A stretch of 64,000 nt of DNA from Paramacrobiotus metropolitanus (Eukaryota > Tardigrada > Eutardigrada > Parachela > Macrobiotidae). Positions 57,300-64,000 of this stretch are shown one piece after another. The stretch spans positions 744,001 to 808,000 of the forward strand of contig NW_026570276.1 of the NCBI RefSeq assembly GCF_019649055.1, given 5' to 3'. The notes under the pieces were generated by a model. The model saw nothing but the letters and a program-made list of their open reading frames with translations. It had not been told where the DNA came from and ran no database searches. The number at the start of each line of letters is the position of its first letter. Position 1 is the stretch's first letter. Made by a program: the position numbers and the translations under genes.

Positions 57300-59690
57300 A
57301 CGCTTGAGCGCGTTGAAGTTCTTTACGCGAAGTTGCAGCTCGCGGGAAACCCTCTTGCGGGATTAATACCCTCTTGGTTATCTCAAATTTTGCGGGAATT
57401 TGTTGGAATATTTACTTTCGACTCGTATTCTTATCTTTTGATCGGCTAATTGACCGTAAGTGCTCGCCCTCAACAGCGTATAACGTATTTGTTGAAACTT
57501 TGATTAAATTACTACTGAAGTACGCCGAAAACCTTGGATGTGCTACTCTAGCATTTTAGTGCGAAATTTTCGGAACGTTGTGATCGCAGCCCTCCGCATA
57601 GTTTTTCGATGGAAGCTCGTTTTCCCGTTTCTTTATAAACTGGGGAACCTTTCACTGGATTTGATCCTCACACTGCAGATAAATATCTCCTCCTGATGTT
57701 GACTAATACGTCATATGTGACTTATTATGCGTTGTATTTACACTGAATTTTAGATTAAACCTCGATGAATTTTCTAAATTTTAACGCAGATAAGTAAATA
57801 ACCAATACATTTATATTATGTTAAAGCGTAACGATACCTCATTTGTAAAAAATTGAAGCAAAACAGAAAATGTCGAATGGAAAAGTACGCGTGTATAAAA
57901 AAGTTGATCCTGAATAACGTTACCTATATTGTTTTGGTTAATTTAAATTTTACGATGTATTTGGACGGCCAGTTTATTAGTTTTTACAAGAATATTTCGA
58001 AAAATGAATAAGGTTGTGAAATTACCGATTTTTTGCTATTTCTCTCTTGGACATAAAATGAGGCTAAAAACGGAAAAAACCGACCAAATTTGAAAACATT
58101 TTTGAGAAACATTTTCAACTACGTAAAATATTATCAACTTCATAAAGTTAGAACAGTATAAATTGAATAAAGTCCAAAAGTAAACAAGATCATGAAATTG
58201 TTATTTTCTGTCAATTTTCCTTGCGGCGAAAATACCATGCAGACATCGAACTCTGGAGTTATGAAACAGCTTTCACCTGGTGATTAATTTAATTAATGCC
58301 TTGACACCGCGTGGAATGTCGCGCTGTCTCAAGTGTCTGCCGTCTTCATTGGATCTTCGTGCAACGCGAAATATTTTCTGCATTTCTGACAGTTTACATT
58401 TTCTTATCGCTGACACGCCGTTTTTCTCCGTACGGAATCCGTTGATGAGTTACAACCTGAGCACACAACATTACTAGTACTACTAACTGTTTTCAACAGC
58501 TATGATATTTCGATGCGTCACCGTTGACTGCGCATTTCTTTGGTAACGGACGACTGAATTTTTAGTTTTAAAATAAACACATATATTCTTTAAACATTTA
58601 GGCATTTCTTATGCACGAGCGCGTGTTCCGTCTGCAATTTGTTTGGATGTGAAAATGTGTAGTTGGCGTGCTTGTGCAGTATGGAAATATGACCGGCTTA
58701 TATTTTCTCCATGTGTAAATGGTGCAGTTTTCAGCTTCCACATGCTCTCATGAGCGATCAGCACGCAAAGTGATTTTTGCAGCCATCAGGATTTGATTGA
58801 TCGCTGTGCTGTATTGAGTTTACAATAGGGTTCGGCATGAGCGTTTTTGGTCTGGGTGCAAATTTGCAGCTTGTGAGGTTTATGGCCCGTTGCGCTGCGA
58901 ATAAATTATCGTTAGACGGTATTCTTCTGAATTTCTCGTTTGCGAAAAGTGCCATGAAACAGTTTTTCCACATTGGCTTTTCGTTGTTGTTATTAATTTT
59001 TAATTTTGCGTCCTTTAAAATGGATTTCAGAACTTAAATGCATAATAAGAATTTAACAATCAATTTGCAAAGTAGAAAAATATTTAAAACAAAATACTTA
59101 GAAATTAATTTGCAAAGTAAAAATAAATATTTAAAATTAAGTACTCAAAAATTAAGTTGGCGAACGGCCCGTACCAAGCCTTAACGAATAGTGGTTGTGC
59201 CCGATTAGTGCACGTAATTACGCATGTCCTTGATGCGATTTGCTGCAGATTGAGCCCAAACTCTACGAAAACTTTGCTGTGGGTATGCATGGATACTTTT
59301 TGTTGAGCAACTTGAGTGTGAACTTGTCATGACAATGGATTCAAAAGAAACTTATTCTACTTCGAGTGTTACAAATGTTACTAATAATTACCGATCTCTC
59401 ATCTAAAAAAATTAGTTTAAGTACATACAAATTACAACGCAACTATTCACAGTAAATGTACCATTTTACAACAACGAATGGAAGCAGATGTTACGCAATT
59501 ACCTGTTAGAAAATTGTTTATGTATGTTCTGGAAGAGAAAATCGATGCTCATGTATGTCACATGTGAGACAGTACAAATAGTGCCCCTGGCACCGGAAGT
59601 GAAATACGTACCATCATACCATGTAACAATGAAATCACGATTAGATGTGTTTCACTGAATTTTGTGTTGGAATACAGGTAGTCATCCCTC
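57300..59690. other. intergenic upstream of the filament gene
   Basis: AT-rich, nothing coding recognised. CAG at 59674-59676 (AATACAG) could be an acceptor for a 5' UTR exon 18 bp before the ATG. Confidence 0.45.
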
Positions 59691-59693
59691 GCC

Positions 59694-62600
59694 ATGTCGA
59701 CGGCTACTCGCAAACGCGGCGGCTCGCAGCAGAAGAGCAGCAGCAGCGCGGTGTCGGCCGCCGCCAGCTCTTCATCCTCGCACCGCACGGAGACCACGGA
59801 GACGGTGTACGAGCGGTCGGAAGTGGAGACGCGCACCCGCAAGGCCCCGGCCTTCGCCTCCGTCACCGCCGAGATCGAGGCCAGCGGCGGCGTGGGGCTG
59901 GCCGCGTCGCCCTTCTCCCGGCACCAGGAGAAAGAGGAACTGCGCTCCTGAACTCCCGCTTGGCCACCTACATCGATATTATTCGATCGCAGGAACAGGA
60001 GATCGGCGTGCTGAAGGTAACGGAGAGTGTTGGATAGTTTCGATTTTTAAAGACCGCGATTGCATTTGCTAAATACTGTAGTTCAGTCGTCATTTACGCA
60101 TGAGTCGTGAAGATTGTCGATAAAAATTTCGTTATCATTCTTGTTGTTGATTATTAACATTTGTTTTTATTACAGTAGGTAGATTCAGCTCGCAATGATT
60201 CCGTCGTGGCTTGTACGGCCATAAAAAGCCGAATTTTATTCGATATTTTTTTAATTTTTTAATTTTCTGGCGTTTAATTTTCATGGCTTAGGGTTGCGGT
60301 GAAATACTAAGTACATTACCTGCTTTGGTCGTTGATAACGTTGCGGAAAAAAAGTTGTTTTATACAAGAAATTGTTAAGGGCTTTTTGCCTTTAATTCTT
60401 TACCGGAAATCGTTTTGATTCTGAAAGACTCGAACTTGTGAAACGCCCATATTCCTCGAAATCTCTTCGGTGAAATTGCCATGGATGATTATTATTGCTG
60501 TTCTATTTACCATGAATCAGTTGTATTATCGGTAATAAGAATAATTATCGCCTATTCGTTTAGCGGACAATGTCATCGTTATTATGCTACAGTTGTTGCC
60601 GTTATTTCTGTTTTGATTCCGTATATGTCATTTAATATGTCAACCGGCAGCGGTGGATTAGCTGTGCAAGGGTGCAGTTGTGGCTTGAGAGATCGGTTAA
60701 CTAGGGTGGGTGATTATCGGAGCTGATAAGTTGCTGTTTGCCTGTGTGGTATAGAGAAAAGTCGAGTCGATCAACACCACCGAGTCCAAAGAGGCGCAAC
60801 GGCTGGCCGACACCTACGACCGGGAGGTCGCCAATCTGCGGCACGCGCTGGACGAGGTCAGCCGGGACCTGGCCGCCACCACCACCGAGCGCGATGAACT
60901 GCGCAACGAGAGCAAGGATTACGTGGCCAGGTATGAAGATTTATTTTATTTATTTGTTTCATATTTATTTTATTCGTTTTTTTATTTTTCTGTTCATATT
61001 ACTGTATTTTTGCAGTATATCTTATCGCCGATTTCTGCAGTATTTCACAGAGATCATTGTTGTCATTGAAACAGAATAACCATTGATAATCGTAACAACT
61101 GGACAGAATTTTATTACTCTGCCAGGTTATGTTGTCACTGAGAACTTCTCTGTAAATTAATTTAAATTAATATTTTATTTTTTAATTTATTTTCGATTTT
61201 AATGTAGTTATTAATTTACTTTTTTTCCAGTAACCTGTCTTGTTGAGTTAACCGGGTTTGACAGACATTTTGTAGCTTCGTATGTTCATCTCTGACCGCG
61301 CTATTTCAGATAATAATTCACTATTTTTATAAGCAAGTTTTTTTTAACAATAGGTGAAACTTTGCGGAAAAAAAACTATTACAAGATAATTTAGCGTTAA
61401 ATAACTATGTTGTGTTGCTTAATATTTCGACTGGTTTATTACGCTCTGATTTAACGCGTATAATCCAGTGCTAGTGAGTACAGATAATCAGTTAATACTT
61501 AATCTGTGGATTAATCGACAGGAACCATGCTCTGGAGAAGGAGAAGGCCGCACTGCAGAAAAAGCTGAAGGAAGTGGAGAATGCTCTGCGTGACGCTCGC
61601 CAGCAGTTATCCAATCTCCGCGACCAGATCCGTGACCATGATGATGAAATCAAGGTGATGAGCTTATTGTTAGCTTCTCCTAAATCCACTCTTTCTAGGG
61701 TTTGTTAATTGAATTTTTTGATTGAATTTTTATTTCATCGTATCCTAGACGATGAATGCCAAAATTCGCGATCTGCAAGCCCAGGTGGAGCAGCTGAAGA
61801 AGGAGCTGCAGGCGGAGACCGTCAAGCGTGTTGACGCCGAGAATCGCCTACTATCCACGCAGGAAGAATTACAGTTCCAGAAGAACCTTCACGCCGAAGT
61901 AAGGCCTGCATTAACATATCGTTGGATAATGATATCCTGTATTGTTTTCGATATTTTGGTTTTGTTTCCTTAGATTTTTCATAAAATGCTCTATTAATTG
62001 TTCTCAAATTAATTACTATTTTTTATTTCTGTTTTAAATTTATAAGTGAAGCCCTTTGCCTTGAAACCGTGCCGGTCGAATGTATAAGTAGGCAGTAAGG
62101 TCTGTTCTGTGAAATTCGTAGTGCAGTGTCGCAAGGACGTTAAATATTCTCTCTTTGTATTGCGAATACTTCTACGGATAAATCTCAAGATGGAAAACCA
62201 TGACAATTTAATTTGGTAAAATTATCGACTACCATTCTTTTTTGTGCTTGCCGCTCTCAACAGGGTTGATACTGCTAGTCCGGTGTTAGCTGAACTAGTT
62301 ATTACATTTGCATAGTATACGGCTATTGTCCGTACAACTTACAAGTATGAACTATTCCGGAAATTGGAACGTTAAACTTTATCAAAATTTAATTAATTTG
62401 GAACGATAATTTATTATTTTTTCATCAGTTTATGAATATTATTCTTATTCGTATTTATCGCTTATTTATTTAAAGTTATTTATGGTTGTTATTTGTTTGT
62501 TCATTAGGCCAATGCCCGTATAAATCACGCCAGGACATTGTAATGTTAAGCTTTATTGGCTGTTCTCGAATTAATTACTTATTTTTTATTTCTTTTCGAA

Positions 62601-63981
62601 ACTTAAGGAAATTGTGTTCTAAATTTGTAGGTGAAGCCTTTTGCCTAGAAACCTGAATCCTGATTTGAATTTTGAATTTCTGAATCCTGATTTGTTATTA
62701 ATATCTTGATATATTTTTTAATATTATTCTTAAGATTTATTATCGTATTTAATTTTTTTATAATTATTTGTTTTTGAAAACTTAGCGAACGCGGTACGAG
62801 TACAAATTCATTACTGCCTAAAATTGTTTGAATTCAGTATTATGCACCTTGTCATTTCGTGGTGTTTTATTCTGAACAGCAAATCACGAATCTCCGTAAT
62901 CAGCGCGTCATCGAGGTCACGGAGACGGAGACCCGTCTGACCGACCACTACCACTCCAAGATCGCCGAGCAGCTGGACGCCCTGCGCGCCGACATGGAGC
63001 AGATCGCGCGGGACACCCGCGAGGAACTGGAGCGCAACTACCAGACACAGCTGGACGATCTGGCGCATCTGGCCGACCGCAACGCCGAGGACGGCCGCGC
63101 GGTGCTGGAGGAACTGCGCTTGACGCAGAACAAGTTGAAGGACATCCAGGGCAAGACGGACCGGCAGAGCCAGGAGTACCGCGCCATGATTGCGCGGCTG
63201 GAGGGGGAGCTGCGGGAGAAGGATGCGGATGTTCAGCGGCTGCAGCAGCTGCTGGCCGACCGCCAGGAGGAGCTGCAGCGGACGCACCGGGAGTTGTCGG
63301 ATCTGATGGCGCAGTACCAAGAGCTGCTGGGTGAACGTATCCAGCTGGACGCGGAACTGGCCACGTACCATACGCTGCTGCGCACCGAAGAGGACCGGTA
63401 AATGGGAATAATTAGGAAAGAAGTAGAAATTAATAAATAAATTATTATATATCAAGAAAAAAATTAACAGAAAAATATACACTGTTAAATAGATCAGCCG
63501 AAAATTAAGAAAAATTTAGAAAGTTTTAGAAAGCTTGGAGAATTTGTAAGCGTTGATAAAATAAATAAATCGAAACTGAAAAAAATAGAATGGTTCAAAG
63601 AAATTAGAGACATAGTACCGTAGTTGAGAACTTTCTTCGGTGGACTTTTCTCATTTCCTCAAAGATTTCTTGGGCAAAACGTTTATGGTTCTACGGTAAA
63701 CAACATAATCTTGATCCTTCTGTCCCGTTAATTTAAATGTTGACAGCGCCTTTCTTAGTTGTTAGGCTTAACTGTAACTTAATTATGTATAAATTATTGC
63801 CGAAATTTAAATTGATGTGTAATTTGGTATTTTCCGCTGTATTTCAGTTTTTTCCAAATTTTGTAGTTATGATTAATGATTTGTTTTAACTGGCGTTGTA
63901 TTTCCATGTTATGGTATTTGTTTTCTCTCTAAATTGTGAGTTTTATTTCAACGCGACAGGCTGAGACATAACGCAGCCTGA
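59694..63981 (+). CDS. lamin-type intermediate filament protein (cytotardin/lamin-like)
   Basis: Forms coiled-coil filaments. Exons: 59694-60016, 60755-60930, 61522-61654, 61749-61898, 62880-63397, then 63960-63981. Head of about 80 residues, Ser/Ala-rich, with a lamin-like SP site just before the rod ([13 protein letters not shown]). Coil 1A starts [20 protein letters not shown]; the rod ends [20 protein letters not shown] then [10 protein letters not shown]. The summed rod is about 360 residues, the long lamin-type rod, not the short vertebrate cytoplasmic type. All later splice phases agree. Two oddities: one base is missing near 59947 so exon 1 is out of frame with its own end, and the last exon gives RLRHNAA then TGA at 63979, with no tail. 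Exons are GC-rich against AT-rich introns. Confidence 0.85.
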
Positions 63982-64000
63982 AGAATTCACTGCAATACCA

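Noticed and set aside
62811-63482. 223-codon minus-strand Leu/Gln-rich ORF
   Set aside because: Antisense of filament exon 5; heptad coding read backwards gives Leu/Gln/Arg runs.
1-64000. CRISPR arrays, operons, bacterial promoters
   Set aside because: Spliced genes, retroelements and codon context are eukaryotic; no direct-repeat/spacer array was seen.

Overview
This window is eukaryotic nuclear DNA from a small-genome animal. Genes have spliceable exons joined by short introns (38-46 nt in the receptor genes), AT-rich introns around GC-rich exons, and many transposon copies. The best lineage clue is a lamin-type intermediate filament gene at the right end (long lamin-length rod, Ser-rich head), which fits a tardigrade lamin/cytotardin-like protein. 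That placement is inference; no database search was possible.

Layout. (1) 1-5000, minus strand: 5' half of an LTR retrotransposon with a very long broken Gag (coiled-coil extension, retrotransposon-Gag domain, Gly/Asn-rich tail) and the start of a -1-frame pol-side ORF that runs off the window. The DNA motif AAAGGTCAC recurs through both coding and noncoding parts. (2) 5500-6650: small hairpins and a ~150-bp repeat. (3) 7277-14317 and 32802-42016, minus strand: four copies of one rhodopsin-like GPCR gene family with a shared four-exon layout. Two copies read open throughout, one is a lone first exon, and one is 5'-truncated and frameshifted. (4) Elements between and inside the receptor copies: a restriction-like-endonuclease non-LTR retrotransposon (8946-11880) and a decayed Ty3/gypsy pol with an AT-hook tail and a long hairpin- and repeat-rich 3' region (14530-21900). 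(5) 23300-32530: fold-back MITEs, a 1.7-kb element with perfect 28-bp TIRs, a dead Harbinger transposase, and a nearly complete Harbinger element with a transposase and a Myb/SANT-like partner gene. (6) 44527-45246: a 720-bp fold-back element. (7) 46382-49572: a young 3.19-kb LTR element with identical 432-bp LTRs, carrying only a Gag-like protein with an RS-rich region and a CCHC knuckle. (8) 51487-54306, minus: a CYP4-type cytochrome P450 gene with a MITE inside one intron. (9) 56338-57109: two more fold-back elements. (10) 59694-63981, plus: the intermediate filament gene, with a one-base reading-frame break in exon 1 and an apparent stop directly after the rod.

Host genes proper are the GPCR family, the P450 and the filament gene; most of the rest is mobile DNA. 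The most unusual signals are the AAAGGTCAC enrichment in the first element and a family of about 17 hairpins in the Ty3 remnant that keep the loop CAATA while their stems change in compensating ways.
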